DNA of 64,000 nucleotides from contig JAPOWG010000030.1 in the NCBI GenBank assembly GCA_026707745.1, positions 42,588 to 106,587 of the forward strand. Direction: 5' to 3'. A program made the translations under genes and the position numbers. The DNA is from Chloroflexota bacterium. GTDB taxonomy: Bacteria; Chloroflexota; Anaerolineae; Aggregatilineales; Phototrophicaceae. This document shows positions 1-8,836 of the stretch, one piece after another (position 1 is the first letter of the stretch; each line of letters begins with the position of its first letter). The notes below the pieces were generated by a model. It did no database searches. It worked only from the letters and a program-made list of their open reading frames with translations, and was not told the origin of the DNA.

Positions 1-2
1 GC

Positions 3-1058
3 CTAAAGCAAGACCTCGCGGCCGGTCTTCTGGCTTTCATAGATGCCATTGAGGATCTTCATCACTTGCAGCGATTGCTCGGCTGGCACCGGCGAGGGCG
101 CGCCATCGACGATCGCCTGCGCGAATTCGACGCATTCTTGCGCGTGCGGTTCGGAAACATTTTGCGTCAATTTCAGTTTACGATTGTAGAGTTGCATGCT
201 GTCGTAGTTGGTGTCGTAAACCTCGCACTTGGGCCAATGCGAGCCGCCATTGCTACCATAGAGCCACATCTGCATATCTTCGCCATCAATGTCGTGGTGC
301 AGCAGCCAGGATATTTCGAATACCAGCGTCGCGCCGGTTTCGAAGCGGACAAAAGCCATCGCCATTTCTTCGACATCCATCCCTTCGGGAATGCGTCCAT
401 ACCGCGGCCAGCGACCGAAGGCCAAGGGATTGCTGGCGAGCTCTCGGCGAGCGACGCCGGTAACCGAGACCGGCTCGGGATTGCCCATCATCCAGAGCGT
501 CAAATCGAGTATGTGCACGCCGATATCGATGCAGGCGCCGCCGCCGCTATGCTGGCTGGAGAGGAAGGCGAGACTGGTGGGGATGCCAGAGCGGCGCAAC
601 ATCCAACTGCGGGCGTGATAGATCTCGCCCAGCGCGCCGCCTTCGATTTCCGCCTTCAGCGCCTTTGATGTACCGGCGAAGCGAAAATGCTGCGCGGTCA
701 TCAACAGTTTGCCGGATTTGTCGCGCGCATCAATCATGCGCTGGACATCGGCCGGGGTGGGCGCCAATGGTTTTTCGCAGATGACGTGCTTGCCCGCCTC
801 CAGCGCGGCGATAGACAAGGGGGCATGATACATATTGGGTGTGCAGACATCAATGATATCGATATCCGGGTCGTTGATCACTGCGGCGCTGTCGGTCTCC
901 AGCTTGCTAACATTCCAATCGCGGCTCCAGCGCTCCAGCGCCTCGGGCACTAGATCGGCGCCGGCCACCACTTCGGCATGTGGGGATGCTTCCCAACCCG
1001 GCATATGCGTACGGGCGATCCCGCCGACGCCAATGACACCCACTTTCAATGTACTCAT
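3..1058 (-). CDS. Gfo/Idh/MocA family NAD(P)-dependent oxidoreductase
   Basis: 351-residue cytoplasmic sugar or cyclitol dehydrogenase. The N-terminal Rossmann fold shows GVGGIA at residues 10-15. The family's active-site EKP triad is at 95-97, and the second catalytic region is GGGACIDIGVH (D178...H182). Family members oxidise a hydroxyl of a sugar, inositol or sugar acid with NAD(P)+; the substrate cannot be read from sequence. ATG start with AAGGAG 9 nt upstream. The TAG stop lies at positions 3-5, so the gene is complete. It follows the dehydrogenase at 1074-2093 by 15 bp and is probably the last gene of the NanE/ROK transcription unit. Confidence 0.93.
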   Translation of the reverse strand: MSTLKVGVIGVGGIARTHMPGWEASPHAEVVAGADLVPEALERWSRDWNVSKLETDSAAVINDPDIDIIDVCTPNMYHAPLSIAALEAGKHVICEKPLAPTPADVQRMIDARDKSGKLLMTAQHFRFAGTSKALKAEIEGGALGEIYHARSWMLRRSGIPTSLAFLSSQHSGGGACIDIGVHILDLTLWMMGNPEPVSVTGVARRELASNPLAFGRWPRYGRIPEGMDVEEMAMAFVRFETGATLVFEISWLLHHDIDGEDMQMWLYGSNGGSHWPKCEVYDTNYDSMQLYNRKLKLTQNVSEPHAQECVEFAQAIVDGAPSPVPAEQSLQVMKILNGIYESQKTGREVLL

Positions 1059-1073
1059 GTTCTATCGCTCCTT

Positions 1074-2093
1074 TTAAGATCTTTGAGGCTGAACCCAAGT
1101 ATTTGATTCCGCAGCTTGATAAAACGCTTCCATTACGGCTGTACGGTCAGCCGCTTCTTTCGCCGAAATCAGTGGCACGTCTTTGCCAACGAGCGCATCA
1201 AGGAAGAGCTCGAAGGCGTGCGGCAGCGCGCTAGGCAAGTCTGTCCATTCGCCGCCGTCCGCACCCGGCAGATTATCGGATTTTACATACAATATGTCAT
1301 CGTCAATATAGGCGACGCCCCCAGTGCCGCTAACCAGAATCTCCTGTGGACGCAAGAGATCGACCCAGCCCGCCGCCAGCGTTCCGATCGCGCCATTGGC
1401 AAAGCGCAGCATGCCTTCGCCGTATTCGTCGCAGGGGTACTTGCCCAGCAGCGAACCCATCTGCGCCGTGACGGAGACGACATCGCCCATTAGCCACATC
1501 AGGATATCCAGGGAATGCGCGCCCACATCGCCAAAACCGCCCACACCTGATTTCTCCAAGTCCGTCATCCAAAGCCAGCCGTCGTCGTACCAGCCCATGC
1601 CCGCATCAAACAATCCCGCAATGGCGCCAGGGTGCACATTGCTATGGCGGATACGCGTGATCGCGCCAAGCGTCCCGTCATCGACCAGTTGTTTGATGAA
1701 ACGATAGGCGGGATAACCGCGCATAAAATGCCCGATCTGGAAGACCACGCCGGCTTCGTCGATCGCCTTCCGCATGGCATAAGCGTCACGAGCCGTGACG
1801 CCCAGCGGCTTTTCCACGAACATATCTTTGCCCGCCGCCGCAGCAGCTTTCACCAGCTCGCGGTGCAGCGCCGTCTCCGAACAAATGATGACAGCATCGA
1901 TTTCGTCGTCGCCGACGATCGCAGCGACATCCGAGACCGAACAGTTGTTTAGACGAGCCGCGGCGATCCGCGCCCGCTCCGGTTGATTATCCCAAACTGC
2001 TTTGACACGGAACTCATCGGACCGTTCGTTTATTTTGTTGACAAAGCTCGGCGTGTGGATATGCGCCACACCGAGGAAACCAAGCGATTTCAT
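1074..2093 (-). CDS. Gfo/Idh/MocA family oxidoreductase
   Basis: 339 residues. The N-terminal nucleotide-binding strand-loop-helix is atypical: GVAHIH at residues 8-13 replaces the usual GxGxxG/A. The family EKP motif is intact at 94-96, and the catalytic GGFGDVGAHSLD segment (D189, H193) is present. It is therefore likely an active NAD(P)-dependent sugar dehydrogenase, with a modified cofactor loop. It lies 123 bp after nanE and 15 bp before a second Gfo/Idh/MocA gene. Tandem non-identical dehydrogenases of this family often act on successive intermediates such as 3-keto sugars, but the substrate here is unknown. The start is an ATG with a modest AGGA site. Confidence 0.92.
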   Translation of the reverse strand: MKSLGFLGVAHIHTPSFVNKINERSDEFRVKAVWDNQPERARIAAARLNNCSVSDVAAIVGDDEIDAVIICSETALHRELVKAAAAAGKDMFVEKPLGVTARDAYAMRKAIDEAGVVFQIGHFMRGYPAYRFIKQLVDDGTLGAITRIRHSNVHPGAIAGLFDAGMGWYDDGWLWMTDLEKSGVGGFGDVGAHSLDILMWLMGDVVSVTAQMGSLLGKYPCDEYGEGMLRFANGAIGTLAAGWVDLLRPQEILVSGTGGVAYIDDDILYVKSDNLPGADGGEWTDLPSALPHAFELFLDALVGKDVPLISAKEAADRTAVMEAFYQAAESNTWVQPQRS

Positions 2094-2216
2094 ATCTCGA
2101 TCCTGTTTACTTAAACCGCGTCGCTCATGCGACGAGAACGCTTACGATTTTGCGTGAGCGGGAAAGACCTTTTCGCTGCCGCCGAGCGGCTGCATTCGAT
2201 CAATAGAAACGTTAAG

Positions 2217-2909
2217 TTAAGTTTCATTGCCATCCCGCAGCGCCGATACGAACCGAGCTGTGATCGTACGAGGTCTCGTGATGGCCGAACCAACCACCAC
2301 CGCCCATGCGCCGATATCCAGCGCCTGTCGCGCTTGCCCCGGCGTATGAATCCGACCTTCGGCGATCACCGGGATCGGCAGCGCCGCGACCATCGCAGCC
2401 AGCAGCTCAAAGTCGGGATCGTCAAGTGTGGGACGCGCGCCAGTATATCCCGACAGTGTCGATCCCGCCATGCCGACGCCGTATTCAGCTGCCGCCTGCG
2501 CTTCCTTGAGCGTCGAAACATCGGCGAACGTAGGCTTGCCGATCTCGTCATGGATGCGCGCCAGCAAATCGCGCAGGCGCAGGCCGTCGGGACGCGGACG
2601 ATCCGTGCAGTCGAGGGCGATGATATCGGCGCCAGCTTCGGCAATAGCGGCCGCGTCGTCAAAAGTCGGCGTGATGAAAACGCCGCTGCCGCCGCGTTTA
2701 TACAAGCCGATCACCGGCAGATCGACCGCTTCCTTGATCGCGCGGATATCAGCCGGGCTGTTGGCGCGGATGGCCGCCGCGCCGCCGATCTTCGCCGCTG
2801 TCGCCATCTTCGCCATGATTGACGAGCCATGCAGGGGTTCATCCTCCAGCGCCTGACAGGATACGATCAGCTTGCCTTTGACGGCAGCGAGGAAGGCATC
2901 GGCGTTCAC
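2217..2909 (-). CDS. nanE: N-acetylmannosamine-6-phosphate 2-epimerase (NanE)
   Basis: 230-residue TIM barrel of normal length. It interconverts ManNAc-6-P and GlcNAc-6-P in sialic-acid/ManNAc catabolism. Diagnostic blocks are the N-terminal LIVSCQALEDEPLHG, the catalytic lysine in IGLYKRG (K71), FADVST (D130) and the catalytic glutamate in VIAEGRIHTPG (E184). The GTG start overlaps the TGA of the DUF4127 gene (GTGA), so the two are translationally coupled. An ROK sugar kinase lies two genes upstream and could supply ManNAc-6-P. No sialate lyase (NanA) is in the window, so the input could be ManNAc or another amino sugar. Confidence 0.93.
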   Translation of the reverse strand: MNADAFLAAVKGKLIVSCQALEDEPLHGSSIMAKMATAAKIGGAAAIRANSPADIRAIKEAVDLPVIGLYKRGGSGVFITPTFDDAAAIAEAGADIIALDCTDRPRPDGLRLRDLLARIHDEIGKPTFADVSTLKEAQAAAEYGVGMAGSTLSGYTGARPTLDDPDFELLAAMVAALPIPVIAEGRIHTPGQARQALDIGAWAVVVGSAITRPRTITARFVSALRDGNET

Positions 2910-4369
2910 AAGCGCTCCAGTTCAAAGTCGACTTCAAAGCGGCGCTTCATGGGCAGGCGAACATTACTCACCTGCCAAGCGCCAAGACCGGACAATTGCC
3001 GAATCTGCTCATTCAATGCGCGGCTCACAAGTTCGATCATCGCTGCCTCGGTCTTATCATCGTAGCGGGGCATGTCGACGTTCATGGTCGGGCGCACCTG
3101 ATGCATAAAGCAGTAGTCCTCTGCAAAACGATGCGTCAAGAATCGCAGCGCCGCTTTTTCATTAAATTCACGCAGTTGCGCAATGCCCTGCGCAAGGGCC
3201 ACGCCGATAGTATTGCCTGCGGTATTCCAACCGCCGTAGGCTGCTAGATCCCGGAGCCGAATCTTCTGCTGCAGGGCCTCGATCAACACCGGATCGCTGC
3301 CATTGGGATACGCCAGGTCGCAGACGATGACACGACGTCCTTCGTCAAGCCAGCATCCGATCCGCTCGGCAAGATCTGCAAGAGCGCCTTGCCGATAGTT
3401 TCGATCACTCTCTGCTCGATCTGGCTGGAAGAATGATCGCGCACCCGGCGCGGGTGGATTGACGGCTACGATCATATCGGCAGCATCTATGTCGTCAACT
3501 TCTGTTCCGCCAACAGCGCGGATCTGCCGCTCCAAGGTCAAGCAAACCGGTCCGTCCTCAAAAGGCGCGGTCCGCTCTTTATCCGCCTCGATCGCATAAT
3601 GCGTAAAGAAGCGCGGGGCCTGATCGAGAAAATCGACAAAGGCGCGCGCCAGCAGCGCTGACGCGACCTCATCCGCGCCCGGGTACACTAGCAAGCGTTC
3701 GTCACCGCCGCGCCGATCGACCCACTCTTGAACCCAGATTTTTTCGCGCGTGCCAAAGCCATACTCGCTGGTATCGTCAGAGCTGATCACCAAGAGGTCA
3801 AAGACATTCTCTGCCAGTAGATCCAGAACGGCCAGATTAACGATATGATTCCGCAACCGTCGGCGAAGCACATCCAGCAAATGGCTTTCGTTCAACTGCT
3901 CTCGCTGCGGCGCGGGTTCATTTCCCCAACGGCGCGCGTCGTAGGCCTGAGAATAGCGATAGATCTGCGGACCCGATTCGCTCCAATAATCTGGCTCGGC
4001 GACGCTGTCGGGATCGCCGGAGATACGTGTGATGAGATTGAAGCCATAGATACGCAGATGAGGATGCCCCTGCTTCAGTTCGCGCAGGCACTCCAGGCGG
4101 TTCAGGAGAGCGACCGTCGCGTCGTCGCTGATGCGCGATGCTGTCAGTCCGCCGTAGACCAGCATCTCAATCGATACGACCAGGGCGTCAAGTTCGCTCG
4201 CGTTCTCGCGCAACCAGCCAGCGATCGCCGGGCAATCGCCGGGTTCACGAATACGGCTGAGCGCCGTGGCCGGCGGCAACAGCAGTTTCACACCTGCGAT
4301 GTCGCCAATCATTTGCGGATAACGCGCGCAGGCCGGGCGTTCGTCCAGCGGGATCAAGCCGATCTTCAT
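2906..4369 (-). CDS. DUF4127 family protein
   Basis: 487 residues from the ATG at 4369. That start overlaps the ROK stop as ATGA and has AAGGTG upstream; a start 18 bp further out is possible but fits less well. The N-terminal IPLDERP signature and the overall length match the DUF4127 family, which has no established biochemical role that I know of. No signal peptide or membrane segment is visible, so it is probably cytosolic. It is tightly coupled on both sides, to the ROK kinase and to NanE, with 4-bp overlaps. That argues for a direct role in the same amino-sugar or glycan pathway. The family assignment is recognised by eye. Confidence 0.8.
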   Translation of the reverse strand: MKIGLIPLDERPACARYPQMIGDIAGVKLLLPPATALSRIREPGDCPAIAGWLRENASELDALVVSIEMLVYGGLTASRISDDATVALLNRLECLRELKQGHPHLRIYGFNLITRISGDPDSVAEPDYWSESGPQIYRYSQAYDARRWGNEPAPQREQLNESHLLDVLRRRLRNHIVNLAVLDLLAENVFDLLVISSDDTSEYGFGTREKIWVQEWVDRRGGDERLLVYPGADEVASALLARAFVDFLDQAPRFFTHYAIEADKERTAPFEDGPVCLTLERQIRAVGGTEVDDIDAADMIVAVNPPAPGARSFFQPDRAESDRNYRQGALADLAERIGCWLDEGRRVIVCDLAYPNGSDPVLIEALQQKIRLRDLAAYGGWNTAGNTIGVALAQGIAQLREFNEKAALRFLTHRFAEDYCFMHQVRPTMNVDMPRYDDKTEAAMIELVSRALNEQIRQLSGLGAWQVSNVRLPMKRRFEVDFELERL

Positions 4370-5274
4370 GGCGTCACCTTGTCCCATGCCAGCATGGCCG
4401 CGCCCAGCAGCACGGCTTCGACACCCAATTTCGCTGGTAGTATCGGCGTCGAGCGCAAAAGGGGTGGCACGCTCTCGCGGAACGCCGCTTCAAAGGCGTC
4501 CCACCAAAGCTCGCCGATTTGCGGTACGCCGCCGCCGATCACCAGCGCCGTCGGATTAATCGCCGCGACGAATCCGCCCAGTATGATGCCAAGTTGTCGC
4601 GCTTTCTCTTTTATCGTCTGCGCCGCGATAGGCTCGCCCCCATAGGCGCGGCGAGTGATTTCGGTAAGCGGTATGCGATCTTCCGCTCCCGTGGATGCCT
4701 GGTAGGCGCGTTCAATGCCGGGGCCGGAAACAAATTGGTCGAGAATGATCGGTTTATCCCCTTCCCAGCCGACCACCAGATAGCCGATTTCGCCGGCGCT
4801 GTAGTTCGGGCCGTGCCAAATCTCGCCATCGAGGATGATGCCCCCACCGACGCCGGTTCCAACCGTGACACAGAGCAAGGACGTATAGTGCCGGCCCGCG
4901 CCCATTTTCGCCTCGCCGTATGACAGGGCGCGCGCGTCGTTCTCGGCCACGACGGGAAGGCCGTCGCCAATTTGGAGCGCGGACAAAGGCGTGCCGGTCC
5001 AGCCGGGTAGGTTGTTATTGGCGTGGATCACTTGTCCCCTCTTGCTGTCAACCATGCCAGCGCTCCCGATCCCGATGGCGACGATCTCGCCCTGGAAACC
5101 GGTGATCAACTCATGACACAGTTGCTTGACTTGAGACAGGATCGCTGACGGTGTAGAGGGAGTAGCGACTGAGCGCGTCCGCAAGATCTCGCCGTTTGGC
5201 GTGACCAAACCTGCGCTGATCTTGCTGCCGCCGATATCGACGCCGACGACACACGCGGGAACCCAGTCGCTCAC
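4366..5274 (-). CDS. ROK family sugar kinase (NanK/glucokinase-like) without zinc motif
   Basis: 302 residues. The ATP-binding DIGGSK is at 13-18, the catalytic END(112-113) block follows, and GTGVGGG is at 139-145. ROK kinases phosphorylate glucose, ManNAc, GlcNAc or fructose. The usual zinc site (GEIGH...CxCGxxGC) is absent: residue 165 is Tyr instead of His and the following cysteine cluster is missing. No HTH domain, so it is a kinase rather than a repressor. Start is GTG, with AAGG upstream. It overlaps the DUF4127 gene by 4 bp and follows phyH by 15 bp. With NanE downstream, ManNAc kinase activity is the best guess. Confidence 0.88.
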   Translation of the reverse strand: MSDWVPACVVGVDIGGSKISAGLVTPNGEILRTRSVATPSTPSAILSQVKQLCHELITGFQGEIVAIGIGSAGMVDSKRGQVIHANNNLPGWTGTPLSALQIGDGLPVVAENDARALSYGEAKMGAGRHYTSLLCVTVGTGVGGGIILDGEIWHGPNYSAGEIGYLVVGWEGDKPIILDQFVSGPGIERAYQASTGAEDRIPLTEITRRAYGGEPIAAQTIKEKARQLGIILGGFVAAINPTALVIGGGVPQIGELWWDAFEAAFRESVPPLLRSTPILPAKLGVEAVLLGAAMLAWDKVTP

Positions 5275-5289
5275 CTATGACCTTGCCAG

Positions 5290-6081
5290 CTACGTTAGTT
5301 TCAACAATTCTTCGTCGCCGCGGCGTTCACGATACCCTTTAACGATCAAGCCGGGGCGTCCATTGCTCTGCCCAGCCAGCTGATCGTTATGCGGATCGCG
5401 ATAACCCATACGCACCATTCGGCGCGGATCTGCGGTCTGGTTGATGTACGAACCATGGATGCAGTAGATATGGAAGACGACCACATCACCGCGCTTGGCC
5501 GGCACGGGCACAGTGTCTTCCAGTTTATATTCGTCCGTATTAAGGTGCGGCGAGCAGGCTGTACCATCCGGATTTTTGAGAATATGCGGGAGCTTGCCCC
5601 TTTTATGAGAACCGGCCAGGAAACGGATCTCGCCGTTTTCGTGGAAGGTGTCGTCCAGGTGCACCAGTGTATCGATAAAACGCCCATCGGTATGTTCGTA
5701 GAAGGGAGAATCCTGATGCATAGGGAAGGGATGACCAGTCTGCGGCGGCTTGATGTGCATGGTTGTGTGGTGCAATTCGACGCTCGAATCCAAAAGTTGG
5801 GAAAGCGCCGTCGCCAGCTTGGTATTGGTCACTGCGCGCATCCAGGCGTCGGAGTAAAGGTGCAGGTCGTGCATGGCGGTTAGCTTAACCTGCTTTTCAA
5901 TCTCCTCGTCCAAATAAACATCGCGCCAGGGACCAGACCAGCCCGGGCTGGTCAAAGCCCAGTCCTCGATCAATAGGTCGAGGCTATCCGACATTTGGCT
6001 GATTTCGTCTTCAGAGTAGACTTGCGGGATTCGCAGAAATCCGTTCTCGTGAAAGAAATCAATCTGTTCTTGACTTAACAT
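5290..6081 (-). CDS. phytanoyl-CoA dioxygenase (PhyH) family protein
   Basis: 263-residue Fe(II)/2-oxoglutarate-dependent oxygenase of the PhyH family. The metal triad is readable: H122-x-D124 in PMHQDSPF and the distal H209 in CIHGS. R221 is the likely 2-oxoglutarate anchor. Bacterial members hydroxylate or demethylate diverse small molecules, so a role in phytanate metabolism should not be assumed. The ATG has a GGGAG site. It is the first gene of the unit leading to ROK, DUF4127 and NanE, and a promoter is visible at 6160-6187. An oxygenase leading an amino-sugar operon suggests a modified or methylated sugar substrate (inference). Confidence 0.88.
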   Translation of the reverse strand: MLSQEQIDFFHENGFLRIPQVYSEDEISQMSDSLDLLIEDWALTSPGWSGPWRDVYLDEEIEKQVKLTAMHDLHLYSDAWMRAVTNTKLATALSQLLDSSVELHHTTMHIKPPQTGHPFPMHQDSPFYEHTDGRFIDTLVHLDDTFHENGEIRFLAGSHKRGKLPHILKNPDGTACSPHLNTDEYKLEDTVPVPAKRGDVVVFHIYCIHGSYINQTADPRRMVRMGYRDPHNDQLAGQSNGRPGLIVKGYRERRGDEELLKLT

Positions 6082-6159
6082 CGCAACTCCCTCTACAGCT
6101 AGACAGAAACGCTATCAAATCCGCGTCGCTTAGATCATGACTGATACGGACGCAGGAAA

Positions 6160-6187
6160 AGTTTAACCCTATTGCTGGTGGTGTCAA
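6160..6187 (-). promoter_or_regulatory. sigma70-like promoter of the phyH-ROK-nanE unit
   Basis: Read on the minus strand: TTGACA (6187-6182), 16-bp spacer, TAAACT (6165-6160). It predicts a leader of about 70 nt before the phyH ATG at 6081. The -35 box is a perfect consensus. Confidence 0.6.
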
Positions 6188-6227
6188 GCTTTTGCCCGTG
6201 TTCTTTCAATAGATCGCGTCAAACGCT

Positions 6228-6271
6228 TTCGGAAAAAAGTCGCCCCTCCGCGAAAGATCGTGGAGGGGCGC
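6228..6271 (-). terminator. intrinsic terminator of the first ABC operon
   Basis: CGCCCCTCC...GGAGGGGCG forms a 9-bp perfect stem. It extends by GCGA/TCGT (one G-T pair) to 13 bp with an AAGA loop. On the minus strand it is followed directly by a run of six T. It sits about 40 bp past the stop of the fused ATPase gene (6311-8836). Confidence 0.8.
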
Positions 6272-6310
6272 CCGCATCAGATGATATCCAACACGTTTGT
6301 CATGCCCCGT

Positions 6311-8836
6311 CTAGCCATCTGCGCTTTCAACCACCAACTGATACTCGGCATCGCCAACCAAACCGTAGCGATCAACCTGTGCGGTACCGACGACAATGCT
6401 GTACGTCCCGGATCTCAAGGTGAGTGGCGCGTTGTAGCTGCGTCTAGGGCGGACGCCGGGATCACCTAGGGCGGCCAGGAAATTGCCATCCGGATCGTAG
6501 ATCGTACCGTAGGGCGAATTGAGGTTGCTGCCGCTTAAGCCGCCGCCACCGGTGCGAATCTTTATTGATACCGTCTGTCCGTCACCCGCTTCATAGCGCC
6601 AAATATGCTTCTCGTCGGCTTCGTGGATTTCGTCTTTGCTCACCACGTCGAGCGCCAACGCGCCCTTGTCCGTCGCGCCTTCGGGAGCCAATACGAAGTC
6701 AGGAACCGGAACAGGCGTCGATGGGTGAACTGGCTCCACTTCCGCTGCCACAGTTGCTTGCGGCGCTGGCTCGTCGCCCTCGACGGTCACTTGATATTCG
6801 GCATCGCCAACCAGCCCGTAACGATTGACCTCTGCCGTCCCGACCACGATGGTATAACTACCCTCCATCGTTATGAATTCCGCGCTATAGCTGCGTCTGG
6901 GGCGGACGGCGGGATCGCCCAGCGCCGCCACGGGATTGCCGTCCGGCCCGTAGATCGTGCCATAGGGCGAGTTGAGGTTGCTACCGCTCAAGCCGCCGCC
7001 ACCGGTGCGGATCTTGACATTCACCGCCTGCCCGGCAAGCGCTTCAAAGCTGTAATTGTGCCGGTCATCGGCTCCTGCGATTTCGTCCTCCACTGTCACG
7101 TTCAGCGTCAGCGTCCCTTTGTCAGTGGCGCCCTCCGCGCTTAAGCGGAAGTCGGGCAAATCCAGCTCGGGCAGCTGTGTCGGCTCCGGTTCTTCGCCCT
7201 CCACGGTCAATTGGTATTCGGCATCGCCAACCAGCCCATAGCGGTTGACTTCTGCTGTGCCAACGACGATGGTGTAGGTTCCGGCTGCGGCGATGACATC
7301 CGCGCTATAGCTGCGTCTGGGGCGGACAGCCGGATCGCCCAGCGCGGCCGCAAATTCGCCGTCCGGTCCGTAAATCGTTCCGTAGGGCGAGTTAAGGTTG
7401 CTGCCACTCAAGCCGCCGCCGCCCGTGCGAATTTTGATCGTTAGTTCTTGCCCGGCGGATGCGTCAAAGCTGTATTTATGTACGTCATCGGCGCCACTGA
7501 TTTCATCTTCCAAGGTCACATTCAGCGCCAGCGCGCCCTTGTCCGCCGCGCCATCGGCCAGCACCCGGAATTCCACCGTATCTTCATCGTCGGCGGCTGG
7601 CGCAGCTGCTTGCGGCGTGGGTTCGTCCGGCGCCTCCGTTGCTGTGGCGGGTATCGCCGTGACCTCCACGATAACTTCTTGAACAATCGTCTCCGGTTCT
7701 TGATTCGACCCAATCAGAAGGCCAATCGCGAAGGCAACAATTACCAGTGCCGCTGCTGCTACCAGAGGCAAGCGCGCGCGGCTGGACGCGGCAATAGCGT
7801 CGCTGATCGGCCGGTTGACCAAAACAGGCGGCTCTATCGGCGCGATATCATTCTCTTCGTACAAATAACAAGCAGCTTCGTGCTTTGGCTTGTCCATCTT
7901 GAACAGCGGCGGCTGCTCTTCCAAGCATTTATCCATACGATGAGGACAACGTGGATAATAGCGACAGCCCTTCGAGGCAGCCGTGCGCATCTCTTCTTCG
8001 CTGGGCAGCGAAATATTGACATCCCATTTATCGGTCGGGTCGGGCACGGGTACCGAATCGATCAAGAGTTGCACATAAGGGTGCTGCGGCGCGTCAATGA
8101 CATCCATAGCGCTGCCGCGTTCGGCAGTCGTGCCCTGATAGAGCATATAGATCTGGTCGCCAATTTGGTACGCCGTACTCAAGTCGTGCGTGATATAGAG
8201 GAAAGAGATGTTGTGATCGTCGCGCAGGCGCAGCATGGCATCCAGAATGGATGCGCGCAGCGAGGCATCTACCATGGAGACGGGTTCGTCCGCCACGATC
8301 AGACGCGGCTTGATCATATAAGCGCGCGCCATCATGATGCGCTGCCGCTGTCCGCCGCTTAACTGGTGCGGGTACTTGCGCAACACGTCCTCGCCGTACA
8401 AGCCGACAACGTTCAGCCCGGCTTCCACCATATCGCGATATTCGCTCTGATTGTCCGACAGGCTGAAATGCTTGTTGACGAGATCAAAAACGTGGTCGAT
8501 GCGATAAAAGGGATTGTAGACCCCAAAAGGATCTTGAAAGACCGCCTGCACGTTGCGGCGGTATTCTTTCAGTTGCTCGTTGGTCATGTCGGTGATGTCT
8601 TCACCGTCGAAGATGATGTTGCCGGAACTAAGCTTGATGAAACCGAGTACCAGGTTAGCCAGGGTCGTTTTGCCGCTACCGCTTTCCCCAGCGATTGTCG
8701 TGATGGTCGCCGGGGACTCGGCAATGGTCATATTAAAATTGTCGAGCGCGACAACTGATTTCTTGCTGCCGCCTATGAATCCGCCCGACGAATAGATCTT
8801 GGTAGCATCACGAATTTGCAATAGCGGCGAAGGCAT
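6311..8836 (-). CDS. OppF-like ABC ATPase fused to a membrane anchor and three extracytoplasmic repeats
   Basis: 841 residues from the ATG at 8836, chosen for its GAGGAGGT site; an outer start 45 bp upstream has none. Residues 1-330 are an oligopeptide/dipeptide-type ATPase: Walker A GESGSGKT (50-57), signature LSGGQ (159-163), Walker B VADEP, H217, and the C-terminal Cys-rich OppF tail (C291, C297, C304). Residues 355-376 are one hydrophobic helix, with Arg before it and acidic residues after it, so the C-terminus should lie outside. An Ala/Pro/Glu linker follows. Then come three ~126-residue repeats (422-547, 562-687, 712-837), each with GGGGLSGSNLNSPYGTIY and a GLVGDAEYQ ending, resembling bacterial pre-peptidase C-type beta domains. 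OppF normally ends near 330. The other OppF in this window (59116) has no such tail. Confidence 0.92.
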   Translation of the reverse strand: MPSPLLQIRDATKIYSSGGFIGGSKKSVVALDNFNMTIAESPATITTIAGESGSGKTTLANLVLGFIKLSSGNIIFDGEDITDMTNEQLKEYRRNVQAVFQDPFGVYNPFYRIDHVFDLVNKHFSLSDNQSEYRDMVEAGLNVVGLYGEDVLRKYPHQLSGGQRQRIMMARAYMIKPRLIVADEPVSMVDASLRASILDAMLRLRDDHNISFLYITHDLSTAYQIGDQIYMLYQGTTAERGSAMDVIDAPQHPYVQLLIDSVPVPDPTDKWDVNISLPSEEEMRTAASKGCRYYPRCPHRMDKCLEEQPPLFKMDKPKHEAACYLYEENDIAPIEPPVLVNRPISDAIAASSRARLPLVAAAALVIVAFAIGLLIGSNQEPETIVQEVIVEVTAIPATATEAPDEPTPQAAAPAADDEDTVEFRVLADGAADKGALALNVTLEDEISGADDVHKYSFDASAGQELTIKIRTGGGGLSGSNLNSPYGTIYGPDGEFAAALGDPAVRPRRSYSADVIAAAGTYTIVVGTAEVNRYGLVGDAEYQLTVEGEEPEPTQLPELDLPDFRLSAEGATDKGTLTLNVTVEDEIAGADDRHNYSFEALAGQAVNVKIRTGGGGLSGSNLNSPYGTIYGPDGNPVAALGDPAVRPRRSYSAEFITMEGSYTIVVGTAEVNRYGLVGDAEYQVTVEGDEPAPQATVAAEVEPVHPSTPVPVPDFVLAPEGATDKGALALDVVSKDEIHEADEKHIWRYEAGDGQTVSIKIRTGGGGLSGSNLNSPYGTIYDPDGNFLAALGDPGVRPRRSYNAPLTLRSGTYSIVVGTAQVDRYGLVGDAEYQLVVESADG
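6326..7573 (-). repeat. three internal protein-coding repeats of ~378 bp
   Basis: Units at 7196-7573, 6776-7153 and 6326-6703 encode near-identical cores around GTIYGPDG and RPRRSYSA, joined by shorter acidic/Pro linkers. The DNA has diverged at many third positions while the protein is conserved, so this is an older, selected duplication. Confidence 0.9.
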
